Assembly: GCF_900105155.1 (NCBI RefSeq) | Contig: NZ_LT629762.1 | Span: 4,244,501-4,308,500 of the forward strand | DNA length: 64,000 nt | From: Pseudomonas prosekii | GTDB taxonomy: Bacteria; Pseudomonadota; Gammaproteobacteria; Pseudomonadales; Pseudomonadaceae | Reading direction: 5' to 3' | Shown: one piece after another, positions 1-8,103 of the stretch | Layout of the letters: every line of letters begins with the position of its first letter | Numbering within the stretch: position 1 is the first letter of the stretch | The notes under the pieces: model-generated | The model's input: only the letters and a program-made list of their open reading frames with translations | The model's database searches: none | Told to the model about the DNA's origin: nothing | Made by a program: the position numbers and the translations under genes

Positions 1-861
1 GTGCTGATTGCGTTCGTCGTGCTGTGCATCCACTACATTGGCGGCGACGCGAGCACGCCGCTGTGGACGCTCAAACCGTTCTTCAACGGCGACATGCACA
101 TGCCGCTGATCATGAGCGGCGCGGCCATCGCCTGTTATTCGTTCCTCGGCTTCGACGCAGTCAGCACCCTCACCGAAGAAACCCGCGACCCGCGCCGCAC
201 CATTCCGCGGGCGATCATGCTGATCACCTTGATCGGCGGCTTGATCTTCGTCGGCGTCTCGTACTTCGTGCAGATCGCGCACCCGTCGTTCCAGTTCGAC
301 AGCGTCGACTCGGCGGCTTACGAGATCGCGCGCAACATCGGCGGCGACCTGTTTGTCTCGATATTCCTCATCGGCCTGATCGTCGGCCAATTCGCTTCGG
401 GTCTGTCGGCGCAGGCCAGCGGCTCGCGATTGCTGTTCGCCATGGGCCGCGACGGCGTGCTGCCAAAGTCGTTTTTCGGCACCCTGCATGAGCGTTTCGG
501 CACGCCGGTCAACAGCATCCTGTTGTGCGCAGTGGTGGCGTTGCTGGCGCTGAAACTCGACGTGACGACCTCGACCTCGTTCATCAACTTCGGCGCGTTC
601 CTCGCGTTCAGCCTGGTGAATTTGTCGGTGATTTTTCATTACTGGATCGGCGCACAGAATCGCGGTGCGCGGGAGTTTGTGCTGTTCCTGGTATTCCCGT
701 TCATTGGCCTGCTCGCCGATTTGTGGCTGATGGTCAGCCTCGACCACCTGGCGATTTACCTCGGCCTGAGCTGGCTGGCGATCGGCGTGGTGTACCTCGC
801 GATCCTCACCAGCGGCTTCCGCCGCCAGCCGCCGGAAATGGACTTCCAGGAAACCACCTGA
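1..861 (+). CDS. APC-family amino acid/polyamine permease, C-terminal part
   Basis: The reading frame is open from the first base and ends at TGA 859-861, so the gene begins outside the window. The visible 286 residues are mostly hydrophobic segments. A cytoplasmic-loop signature of the amino acid-polyamine-organocation superfamily is clear near residues 40-70 (GFDAVSTLTEETRDPRRTIP). Family members usually have about 12 membrane helices and 440-480 residues, so roughly the last two thirds is present. It is expected to be an inner-membrane importer of an amino acid or polyamine; the substrate cannot be read from this fragment. PuuP-like putrescine importers are one possibility. Confidence 0.85.
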   Translation: MLIAFVVLCIHYIGGDASTPLWTLKPFFNGDMHMPLIMSGAAIACYSFLGFDAVSTLTEETRDPRRTIPRAIMLITLIGGLIFVGVSYFVQIAHPSFQFDSVDSAAYEIARNIGGDLFVSIFLIGLIVGQFASGLSAQASGSRLLFAMGRDGVLPKSFFGTLHERFGTPVNSILLCAVVALLALKLDVTTSTSFINFGAFLAFSLVNLSVIFHYWIGAQNRGAREFVLFLVFPFIGLLADLWLMVSLDHLAIYLGLSWLAIGVVYLAILTSGFRRQPPEMDFQETT

Positions 862-868
862 CCCCCAA

Positions 869-1136
869 CAGGGATCGGGGGGGACAACGTCCAACGCCAG
901 CCCCCGCTCTTGTAGGAGCAAAGCTTGCTCGCGATAGCGGTGTGTCAGTCAGCGAATGAGTTGATTGACCCGACGCCTTCGCGAGCAAGCTCAGCTCCTA
1001 CAGGGATCGGGGGGGGACAACGGCCAACGCAAGACCTCGCTTTTTGTGGGAGCCGAGCTTGCTCGCGAAAGCTGTGTGTCAGTCAGCGAATGAGTTGGCT
1101 GACCCGACGCCTTCGCGAGCAAGCTCAGCTCCTACA
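869..1136. repeat. Tandemly duplicated REP/REPIN unit
   Basis: Two copies of a unit of about 132 bp lie head to tail: 869-1000 and 1001-1136. Each starts with a G-rich stretch (CAGGGATCGGGGGGG), then a REPIN: a GTAGGAGC/GTGGGAGC arm, GCTTGCTCGCGA, a variable middle with GTCAGTCAGCGAATGAGTTG, and the complementary arm ending CTCCTACA. The palindromes span 911-1002 and 1045-1136. Copies differ at scattered positions, so the duplication is not brand new. It separates the permease stop from the convergent histidine kinase gene and may also help end transcription. Confidence 0.85.
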
Positions 1137-1146
1137 GGAGTGCGGG

Positions 1147-2550
1147 TTAGCTGGCTAATTTGGTTTGGCGCAGTGGCAATTCGACGCGAAAGGTTGTGCC
1201 TTCGCCGACGACGCTGCTCACCGAGATTTCGCCGTGATGCTTTTTGACGATCCCGTACGACAATGACAACCCCAGCCCGGTCCCTTGGCCAATCGGTTTG
1301 GTGGTGAAGAACGGGTCGAAGATTTTCTTCAGGCATTGCGCCTCGATGCCCGAGCCGGTGTCGGCGACTTCGAACCACGCCGTTTCCCCCGTCAGCCCGG
1401 TGCGCAAAGTGATCACCCCGCGTTCCGTGCCAATCGCCTGCGAGGCGTTGACGATCAGGTTCATGATCACTTGGTTGATCTGCGACGGCAGGCATTCGAT
1501 TTCCGGCAAAACCTGATAATCCTTCACCACGTCAGCCTTGTACTTCAGCTCATTGGCGACGATGTTCAGCGTCGACTCGATGCCCTGATGCAAATCGGCC
1601 CACTGCCATTCCTGATTGGAGTCGACCCGCGAGAAGTCCTTCAGGTCCTTGACGATCTGCCCGACGCGGCTGATGCCGTCCTTGGATTCCTTGATCAGCA
1701 ACGGAATGTCTTCGCGCAAAAACTCCAGCTCCACCCGTTCGCGCAGCACGCCGAGGCGTTCGATGACTTCGGGCGAGCTGATTGCTTCTTCGGCGCCACG
1801 GTAGGCGTCGAGCATTTCCTGCAACTGTTTGAAGTAGCCGTCGAGGCAGCCGAGATTGGAAGAAATGAAGCCGATCGGGTTGTTGATTTCATGCGCGACG
1901 CCCGCCGCCAGTTGCCCCAGCGAGGCGAGTTTCTCCGATTGCACCAGTTGTGATTCGAGCAATTTGCGCTCGTCGATTTCCCGTTGCAGTTCGACGCTGG
2001 CCTCCTGAAATTGCCTCGTCCGGTGCTCGACCATTTGCCCCAGATGATCGACCTGGACGCTGGCGCGTTCGGTCATGTGCCACTTGGTCAGCAAGGTGTT
2101 GGCCATCTGCTGGACTTCGATGTTGTCGAAGGGTTTTTTCAGGATCAGCACGCGGTCATGCGCGTGCAAACGCTCGAGCAGTTCGTCCCACGAATAATCC
2201 GAGTAGGCGGTGCACACCACCACTTGCAGGCGCGGGTCTTCGTGCCACAGATGTTCGATGGTCTGCGCTCCGTCCCAGCCTTCGGGCATGCGCATGTCGA
2301 CGAACGCCATGGCGTAGGGCCGATCTTCCTTCAGGGCGGATTTGAGTTTGCCGAGGCCTTCCTGGCCACCGAACGCCGAATCGAGTTCGAACAACGCGCG
2401 CTCGGGTTTGCTATCGCCGCCGAACAGCGTCGCTTCCATCTCATCGAGTTCGTGCAGCGGCGGTTCCGGCATCAGGATTTTGCGAAAATCCACGTGAATC
2501 GACGGCGTGTCATCGATCAGCAAAATGCGGCGGTTCAAAACCGTGCTCAT
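1147..2550 (-). CDS. Hybrid sensor: N-terminal receiver domain plus histidine kinase
   Basis: 467 residues with no membrane segment, so probably cytoplasmic. Residues about 8-150 form a receiver domain with phospho-acceptor Asp85 (FVDMRMP) and Lys138 (ILKKPF). It has an unusual insertion of about 25 residues between the first helix and second strand. A coiled-coil linker (165-205) leads to a HisKA domain with His220 (VAHEINNPIGF) and a HATPase_c domain with N box (QVIMNLIVNASQAI), DTGSGIE, and GQGTGLGLSLS. The receiver is N-terminal, so this may be a kinase controlled by an upstream phosphodonor. Its start overlaps the preceding kinase stop by 4 bp (ATGA), showing translational coupling. The receiver is paralogous to those in the genes at 5352-7226 and 7223-7840. 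Output is unknown. Confidence 0.9.
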   Translation of the reverse strand: MSTVLNRRILLIDDTPSIHVDFRKILMPEPPLHELDEMEATLFGGDSKPERALFELDSAFGGQEGLGKLKSALKEDRPYAMAFVDMRMPEGWDGAQTIEHLWHEDPRLQVVVCTAYSDYSWDELLERLHAHDRVLILKKPFDNIEVQQMANTLLTKWHMTERASVQVDHLGQMVEHRTRQFQEASVELQREIDERKLLESQLVQSEKLASLGQLAAGVAHEINNPIGFISSNLGCLDGYFKQLQEMLDAYRGAEEAISSPEVIERLGVLRERVELEFLREDIPLLIKESKDGISRVGQIVKDLKDFSRVDSNQEWQWADLHQGIESTLNIVANELKYKADVVKDYQVLPEIECLPSQINQVIMNLIVNASQAIGTERGVITLRTGLTGETAWFEVADTGSGIEAQCLKKIFDPFFTTKPIGQGTGLGLSLSYGIVKKHHGEISVSSVVGEGTTFRVELPLRQTKLAS

Positions 2551-4358
2551 GCGTCGTCCTCCACGGTTTTCAAGGGAATTTGCAGGGTGAACCGCGCGCC
2601 TTTGCCCGGTCCGTCGCTGTACGCCGTGAGGTGGCCGTTCATCTCGATGGCGGCCAGCGCGCAGCTGTGCAAACCGAAGCCGTGGCCGTCCTTGCGAGTG
2701 GTGAAACCGTGGGCAAAGATGCGCGTCATGTTTTCCTCGAGGATGCCTTCGCCGTCATCCTTGACGCTGATTTGCAGAAGATTTGCGTCGACGATTTTCA
2801 CCCCGAGGGTTATTTGCCGTGGACGGTTACTGAGGTCGGACATCGCGTATTTGGCGTTGCTGATCAGGTTGATCAGAATCAGCAGCAAGCGGTGTTTGTC
2901 GCCCATCACCTGCGGCACTTCGGCGTAATCCTTGACCACCGTGACGTGGTGGCGGGTGAGGGCGCCGGAGTTCATGCGCAAGGCGTCTTCCAGCAGTTCG
3001 CTGATGTGCAGCGGTTCCAGCAGGCTACTGGCGCCGGCATAGGACTGCTGGGTGGAGACGATGTCCTTGATGTGATCGACGCTCTTGGTCAATTGCGCCA
3101 GTTCGTCGGCCATGCCCTGGTGCTCCAGCGCAATCGCTTCCACCAGTTGATTGAGGTAGCCGGGGAGCAACTTGCCTTTCTCGTCGTCATCCAGAAACGT
3201 GCCCAGATCATGCGGATGCTGATTGATCAATTGCATGGCTTTGCCCAGCCCCAATGCCTTGCTGTTGCGCAGTTTGCGGGTGACCAGGTCGGCGGAAATA
3301 TTCACGCTGTTGAGCACGTTGCCGACGTTGTGCAACACGTTGGTGGCGATCTCGGCCATGCCGGCTTGGCGCGCGGTGTCGAGCAATTCACTTTGGGTGT
3401 CTTTGAGTTCGCGGGTGCGTTCTTCGACGCGCTGTTCGAGGTCATTGTTGGCCGTTTGCAGGGCGCTGTTGACGCGACTGATCTCGGAAAAACTGCGCAT
3501 CAGGCGAATCGCCAGATACACCAGCAACAGCACCAGCAACACCGAAAACACCAGCATGAAAAAGTGGTAGCGCTGATTCACTGCGTCGGCCCGCTGCTGG
3601 TCCTCGTTGAGCAGGTTGTTGATGTTGTCCAGGCGTTGCGCGACCGCCACCGCTTCGATTTTTTCCAGCAGGCCGTTGACGATCGGTTGCTCGCGCAGAA
3701 TCAGCGCGACGTGGTTGCTCAAGGTGTCGAGCGGGACGTGGAAGGCTTCGGGCAAGCGCTCTTGGTTCACGCCCAACTTGTTCAGGCCAACCAGAATGTC
3801 GGCGGCGCGCTCATCGGAAGTGACCTGTGCAAACTCCAGGCTGCTGAGCAGCAAGTCATAGGTGTCGGTGGCGATGTTCTGCAGTTGCAGCGGGTCGACG
3901 CCGACCACTTGAGTCAGCGGTTGCTGGATGTCGTCTTCGGCGGTCGGCAGGAATGCCAGGGAATTGCGCAGCACCGCGTTGTGTGATTTGAACTGCTCGA
4001 CCAGCCGGGTCTTTTCCTTGATCGCCGCTAGATAAGCGTCGTGGCTTTCCTTCCATTCGGGCGAGGCATTGCGCCCGTGGTTCGACTCCATGCTTTCGAA
4101 GTGTTGCCACAGTTCGGTCATTTCGGTCAGCGGCGTGACCAGCGGATCGTAGTTGTGATTGAGGGTGATGCGCGCCTTCAAAATCTCGGTTTCCCACTGC
4201 GCATTCAGCTGTTTCATTCGGCCGATGACGTCGCGCGATTCGGTGTAGGTGGTGGTCTGGTCGGAGCTGGATTTGAGGTAAAGAAACAGCAACACCGAGG
4301 CGAGGATCAGCGCGACCATGGCGAGCAAGGCGAGGTTGCGATGGCGGGATATTTTCAT
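2547..4358 (-). CDS. Membrane sensor histidine kinase with helical periplasmic domain
   Basis: 603 residues from the ATG at 4358. This start overlaps the upstream peroxidase stop as ATGA and has GGAGGG nine bases upstream; an in-frame ATG at 4376 lies inside the peroxidase gene and is less likely. A membrane helix (8-28), a mostly helical periplasmic region (29-264) and a second helix (265-287) are followed by a coiled coil, a phospho-acceptor His343 in VLHNVGNVLNSV, and a HATPase domain (INLISNAKYAM, DDGEGI, GHGFGLHSCA). The sensor region may be of the DAHL type, but this is from memory of the family and not tested. Sitting directly behind a periplasmic haem peroxidase, it may sense the redox or haem state produced there (inference). 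Confidence 0.88.
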   Translation of the reverse strand: MKISRHRNLALLAMVALILASVLLFLYLKSSSDQTTTYTESRDVIGRMKQLNAQWETEILKARITLNHNYDPLVTPLTEMTELWQHFESMESNHGRNASPEWKESHDAYLAAIKEKTRLVEQFKSHNAVLRNSLAFLPTAEDDIQQPLTQVVGVDPLQLQNIATDTYDLLLSSLEFAQVTSDERAADILVGLNKLGVNQERLPEAFHVPLDTLSNHVALILREQPIVNGLLEKIEAVAVAQRLDNINNLLNEDQQRADAVNQRYHFFMLVFSVLLVLLLVYLAIRLMRSFSEISRVNSALQTANNDLEQRVEERTRELKDTQSELLDTARQAGMAEIATNVLHNVGNVLNSVNISADLVTRKLRNSKALGLGKAMQLINQHPHDLGTFLDDDEKGKLLPGYLNQLVEAIALEHQGMADELAQLTKSVDHIKDIVSTQQSYAGASSLLEPLHISELLEDALRMNSGALTRHHVTVVKDYAEVPQVMGDKHRLLLILINLISNAKYAMSDLSNRPRQITLGVKIVDANLLQISVKDDGEGILEENMTRIFAHGFTTRKDGHGFGLHSCALAAIEMNGHLTAYSDGPGKGARFTLQIPLKTVEDDA

Positions 4359-5317
4359 AAGGGCTTGCCCTCCCATTCACCGGTCAGGGTTTTCAGAAAC
4401 TGGATGATCAGGGTCTTGTCCTCGTCGGAAGGCACGCGCCCGAGCTGGAACTTGAACATCACGTCCACGGCGTCCTCGAGGGTTTTTGCCGAACCGTCGT
4501 GGAAGTACGGCGCGGTCACCGCGACATTGCGCAGGCTCGGAACCTTGAAAACGTTGCGGTCCTCTTCGCCCTTGGTCACCAGATAACGCCCGAGATCGGC
4601 CTCGGTGGGATTGCCGCGGGCCTCGAAGTAATCGGCCATGACCCCGAGTTTCTGGAACATGTTGCCGCCGATGTTCACCCCTTGGTGGCACGCGATGCAG
4701 CCGTAGCTCTTGAAGCGCTGGTAGCCGTACTTTTCCTCAGTGGTGAGTGCGTCGGTATTGCCTTGCAGGTATTGGTCGAACCGCGAATTGGCGCTGACCA
4801 GCGTGCGCTCGTAACTGGTCAGGGCGTTCTGCACATTAATCTGGGTAACGCCGTCCGGGTAAGCCTTGGCGAACGCGTTTTTATAGGTTGGATCGGCGCT
4901 GAGCGTTTGCAGGACGTGGTCCCAGGTGCTGCCCATTTGCGCCGAGCTTTGCAGCACTTCGTGGATCTGCGATTCGAGGCTGGTCGAGCGGCCATCCCAG
5001 AACTGGCGGAAATTCAGGCTGGCGTTGAACACGCTGGGCGTATTGACGGCCACCGGTTGGCCGTCGAAACCGATGGAAAACGCCGTGGTGTCAGCGCCGC
5101 CATGCTCCATTCGGTGGCAACTGGCGCACGACAGATTGCCGTTGAGCGACAGGCGCGGTTCGTTGAACAACTGCCGGCCGAGTTCGACGCGCTCGGGGTT
5201 CTGTTGCGGCACGGCGGGTAACGGTTTCAGCGGCTCGTCCAATGGCGCGGCACTGAGATTCAGGCTGATGGCCAGCAAAACAAGCGACAACAACAAACGG
5301 CCCCGGTTGAACGACAT
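4355..5317 (-). CDS. Periplasmic di-haem cytochrome c peroxidase (CcpA/MauG family)
   Basis: 320 residues. Residues 1-23 form a signal peptide (SLVLLAISLNLSAA). Two haem c attachment motifs are present: CASCH at 64-68 and CIACH at 207-211. Family features include FWDGRSTSLE (106-115), a candidate Met axial ligand in the QMGS context (Met128), and APYFHDGSAKTLEDAV (269-284). Such enzymes reduce H2O2 with electrons from c-type cytochromes or azurin; MauG-like members oxidise protein residues. It lies 34 bp after the GGDEF-EAL gene and overlaps the downstream kinase start, so it is inside a signalling operon instead of a respiratory one. RBS AAGGA precedes the ATG. Confidence 0.92.
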   Translation of the reverse strand: MSFNRGRLLLSLVLLAISLNLSAAPLDEPLKPLPAVPQQNPERVELGRQLFNEPRLSLNGNLSCASCHRMEHGGADTTAFSIGFDGQPVAVNTPSVFNASLNFRQFWDGRSTSLESQIHEVLQSSAQMGSTWDHVLQTLSADPTYKNAFAKAYPDGVTQINVQNALTSYERTLVSANSRFDQYLQGNTDALTTEEKYGYQRFKSYGCIACHQGVNIGGNMFQKLGVMADYFEARGNPTEADLGRYLVTKGEEDRNVFKVPSLRNVAVTAPYFHDGSAKTLEDAVDVMFKFQLGRVPSDEDKTLIIQFLKTLTGEWEGKPL

Positions 5318-5351
5318 CAGGTAATTCCTTGGCGGTGGAGCAGCGTGTCGC

Positions 5352-7226
5352 TCATGACTGGGCTGAGGGCAGCGGTTTCACCAGCATCAGGTAATGCGCA
5401 AAAGCATCCGGCGCCACGGCTTTGCAGAAGTAATAACCCTGGCCTTCTTCGCAATCATGGGACTTGAGGAATTCCAGTTGTTCGAGGGTTTCGATGCCCT
5501 CGGCAATCACCGTCAACTTGAGGCTTTTACCGAGGCTGATAATCGCGCTGACCAGCGCCGCATCGCTGCTGTCACGGTGCAAGCCGCGAATGAATGACTG
5601 GTCGATTTTCAGCACGTCGATGGGAAAGCGGCGCAGGTAACTCAGGCTCGAATAACCGGTGCCGAAATCGTCGATGGCCAGCCGCACGCCGAGCGCTTTG
5701 ATGCGGTTCAGCGCGGTGACCGTGGCGTCGACGTTCTGCATCAGCACGCCTTCGGTGATTTCCAGTTCGAGCAGGGTAGGCTGCATGCCGGTCTGCTTGA
5801 GGATCAATTCGATGCTGTCGACAAAGTCGCGCTGGCGAAAATCAATGGCCGAGACGTTCACCGAGATACAGATTTTCGGCAACCCGGCAGCCTGCCACAG
5901 GCATGCCTGACGACAGGCCTGCGCCATCACCCATTTGGTCAGCGGCACAATCAGCCCGCTGTCCTCGGCGACGGCGATAAAGTCCGACGGATAGACCCAG
6001 CCTTGCCCCGGTTTCTTCCAGCGGATCAGCGCTTCGGCACCGACCACCTGGCCGCTGCTCAAGTCCATTTTCGGTTGGTAATGCAAGACGAATTCGTTGC
6101 GCTCCAGCGCCAGACGAATGCCCGACTCGATGCTTTGCTGTTCGCGCGCCAGTTGATTCATTTCATCGATAAAGAAGCTGAAATCGTTCGGCCCGTTTTC
6201 CTTGACGCTGCGCATCGCGGTCTCGGCTTTCTTGATCAGCGCGATGGCGTCGAGGCCGTCATCCGGGTAAATGCTGATGCCCAGACTGGCGGTCACGCTT
6301 AAGTCGTGGCCAGCGATGTGCTGCGGCGCGCGGATTGCGCTCAAGAGTTTTTCGGCGATGCCTTTGGTCTGCTGCGGATGGCGGATGTCAGCGAGGATCA
6401 CCACGAACTCGTCGGAGCCGTAGCGAAACACCGAATCGGATTCGCGCACTGTCGCCACGAGGTTTTGCCCGACCCGCTTGAGCATCTCGTCACCGGCCGG
6501 ATGGCCCAGCGCATTGTTGATGCGCTTGAAACGGTCGAGCCCGAGAAACATCACCGCCAGTTGTTTGTCATGGCGCCGCGACAGTGCCAGCGACTGGTTC
6601 AGGCGATCACCAAGCAACGTGCTGTTGGGCAATTCGGTGAGGACGTCGTACTGCAACAAATGCGAGACCTTGAGCAGTTCGTGCACCCGCGCCTCGATGG
6701 TCTGTTCCAGGCTCAGCACTTTCATCGCCGCGTCTTGCGCCATCTGCCATTTCCAGGTCAAGGCGCTGGCCATCTGGCGGATTTCCAGACTGTCGAAAGG
6801 TTTTTTCAGCACCAGCAACTGGTCGCCGAATTCCAGGCGTTCGGCCATCGCCTCCCAGCTGTAATCGGAATACGCAGTGCACAGGGCGATTTGCAGGTTG
6901 CAATCGACTTTCCACAGTTGCTCGATGGTTTCCAGCCCGTCCCAGCCTGGCGGCATGCGCATGTCGATGAACGCCAACGCATACGGCCGACCCTCGGCGC
7001 GCGCGCGTTTGACCAGTTGCAGCGCTTCCTCGCCCTGATACGCGGAGTCGAGTTGAAAGGTCAGCCGCTCCGGTTGCGGGATGCCGAATAGCGCTTCTTC
7101 GGCGCCGGCCAGGCTCTGTTCGATTTCCGCGTCGGGGTCGAGGATTTTGCGGAAATCCAGATGAATCGACGGCGTGTCATCGATGATCAGGATGCGCCGG
7201 TTGGTCCGCACGAAAGGCGTCTTCAT
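5352..7226 (-). CDS. Receiver-GGDEF-EAL c-di-GMP signalling protein
   Basis: 624 residues, no membrane helices. Residues 8-150 form a receiver domain with Asp88 and Lys141/142, carrying the same insertion as the neighbouring kinase. Residues about 190-350 form a GGDEF domain whose active-site loop reads GSDEF (270-274) rather than GGDEF. Residues about 365-615 form an EAL domain with EAL at 398-400, ELEITEG, DDFGTGYSSL (519-528), KIDQSFI and AEGIET, so the usual phosphodiesterase residues are present. Expected role: phosphorylation-controlled c-di-GMP turnover, mainly hydrolysis if the GSDEF loop is weak. Its ATG overlaps the upstream stand-alone receiver stop by 4 bp. Confidence 0.93.
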   Translation of the reverse strand: MKTPFVRTNRRILIIDDTPSIHLDFRKILDPDAEIEQSLAGAEEALFGIPQPERLTFQLDSAYQGEEALQLVKRARAEGRPYALAFIDMRMPPGWDGLETIEQLWKVDCNLQIALCTAYSDYSWEAMAERLEFGDQLLVLKKPFDSLEIRQMASALTWKWQMAQDAAMKVLSLEQTIEARVHELLKVSHLLQYDVLTELPNSTLLGDRLNQSLALSRRHDKQLAVMFLGLDRFKRINNALGHPAGDEMLKRVGQNLVATVRESDSVFRYGSDEFVVILADIRHPQQTKGIAEKLLSAIRAPQHIAGHDLSVTASLGISIYPDDGLDAIALIKKAETAMRSVKENGPNDFSFFIDEMNQLAREQQSIESGIRLALERNEFVLHYQPKMDLSSGQVVGAEALIRWKKPGQGWVYPSDFIAVAEDSGLIVPLTKWVMAQACRQACLWQAAGLPKICISVNVSAIDFRQRDFVDSIELILKQTGMQPTLLELEITEGVLMQNVDATVTALNRIKALGVRLAIDDFGTGYSSLSYLRRFPIDVLKIDQSFIRGLHRDSSDAALVSAIISLGKSLKLTVIAEGIETLEQLEFLKSHDCEEGQGYYFCKAVAPDAFAHYLMLVKPLPSAQS

Positions 7227-7840
7227 CGGTTGTCCTCTGTGAGAGGCGGCGGAGCGTCCGAACCCTGTGCAGCGGGTAATTCTGATGGTTGCGGATCATT
7301 CGCTTTGACCGCTTGTTCGAGCAGCGCGATCTTCAGCGCAGCGTCTGCGCTGATTTGCCATTTGGTCGTAAGCGCATTGGCCATCTGGCGAATCTCGATG
7401 GCGTCGAAGGGTTTTTTCAGGATCAGCAAGCGGTCGCCGAACGCCAGACGGGCGTCGATATCTTCCCAGGAATAATCGGAATACGCGGTGCACAGCACCA
7501 CTTGCAGCTTGGGATCGACTTGCCACAGGCGTTCGATGGTCAGCAGCCCATCCCAGCCCGGCGGCATGCGCATGTCGATGAACGCGAGGGCGTAGGGCAG
7601 GTCGTTGGCGAGCGCGGTTTCGACTTTTTGCAGGGCTTCGAGGCCTTGAAACGCCGAATCGAGGAGGAAGCCCTGTGCGGTGGCGGCTGCCGTCGATCCG
7701 AAAAGTGCGCGTTCGGTGCTGTCCAGATCGTGGTCGTCAATCGATTGCGGGCTGAGGATTTTCGCGTAATCGGCGTGAATCGAAGCCGCGTCATCGACGA
7801 TCAGGATGCGCCGGTTGACGGTTGCAGGCAGCGCATTCAT
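7223..7840 (-). CDS. Stand-alone receiver domain protein
   Basis: 205 residues. Residues 9-150 are a receiver domain (ILIVDDAASIH, Asp89 in FIDMRMPPGWDG, ILKKPFD). It closely matches the receivers of the two hybrid proteins in the same operon, including the insertion containing TERALFG and the CTAYSDYSWED segment. The tail after about residue 165 is short and proline-rich with no output domain. It is the first gene of the operon and may act as a phosphate shuttle or sink between the kinases and the c-di-GMP enzyme (inference). Confidence 0.88.
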   Translation of the reverse strand: MNALPATVNRRILIVDDAASIHADYAKILSPQSIDDHDLDSTERALFGSTAAATAQGFLLDSAFQGLEALQKVETALANDLPYALAFIDMRMPPGWDGLLTIERLWQVDPKLQVVLCTAYSDYSWEDIDARLAFGDRLLILKKPFDAIEIRQMANALTTKWQISADAALKIALLEQAVKANDPQPSELPAAQGSDAPPPLTEDNR

Positions 7841-8103
7841 TGGGTTGCGCCTGGGCCGACTGCAGTTCGAAACGGTCTGTTCATAGGGGCATCCTTTCCC
7901 TGATCACCTGGCCGAGCGGTTACAGAATGTGGTCCGAGTGGGGTGAGCATAGTCGCCTTGGCTGGAGTTCGCTCGGGCGCGGGGCTGAATCAGTTGCCGG
8001 CTGCGGGCGAATATCATCTAGCCTGTAGGTCAGGCTCCGGCAAGAGCGGATTTTTGTCGCCGGCCTGGCTCAACGAGCCACCCGTTTCACTCGAGGTAAC
8101 GCC
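7841..8103. promoter_or_regulatory. Divergent intergenic region between signalling operon and receiver-HD gene
   Basis: This 263-bp stretch separates two divergently transcribed signalling units and must hold both promoters. I see no confident -35/-10 pair, operator or hairpin. CGAGGTAACGCC just upstream of 8104 provides a ribosome binding site (GAGG) for the plus-strand gene. Confidence 0.4.

Noticed and set aside
861..1136. CRISPR-like repeat pair
   Set aside because: Only two copies, palindromic and of REP type, without short regular spacers or cas genes.
2580..3986. Long open frame on the plus strand opposite the membrane kinase
   Set aside because: It is the antisense shadow of a clear kinase gene in high-GC DNA and has no recognisable motif or ribosome binding site.
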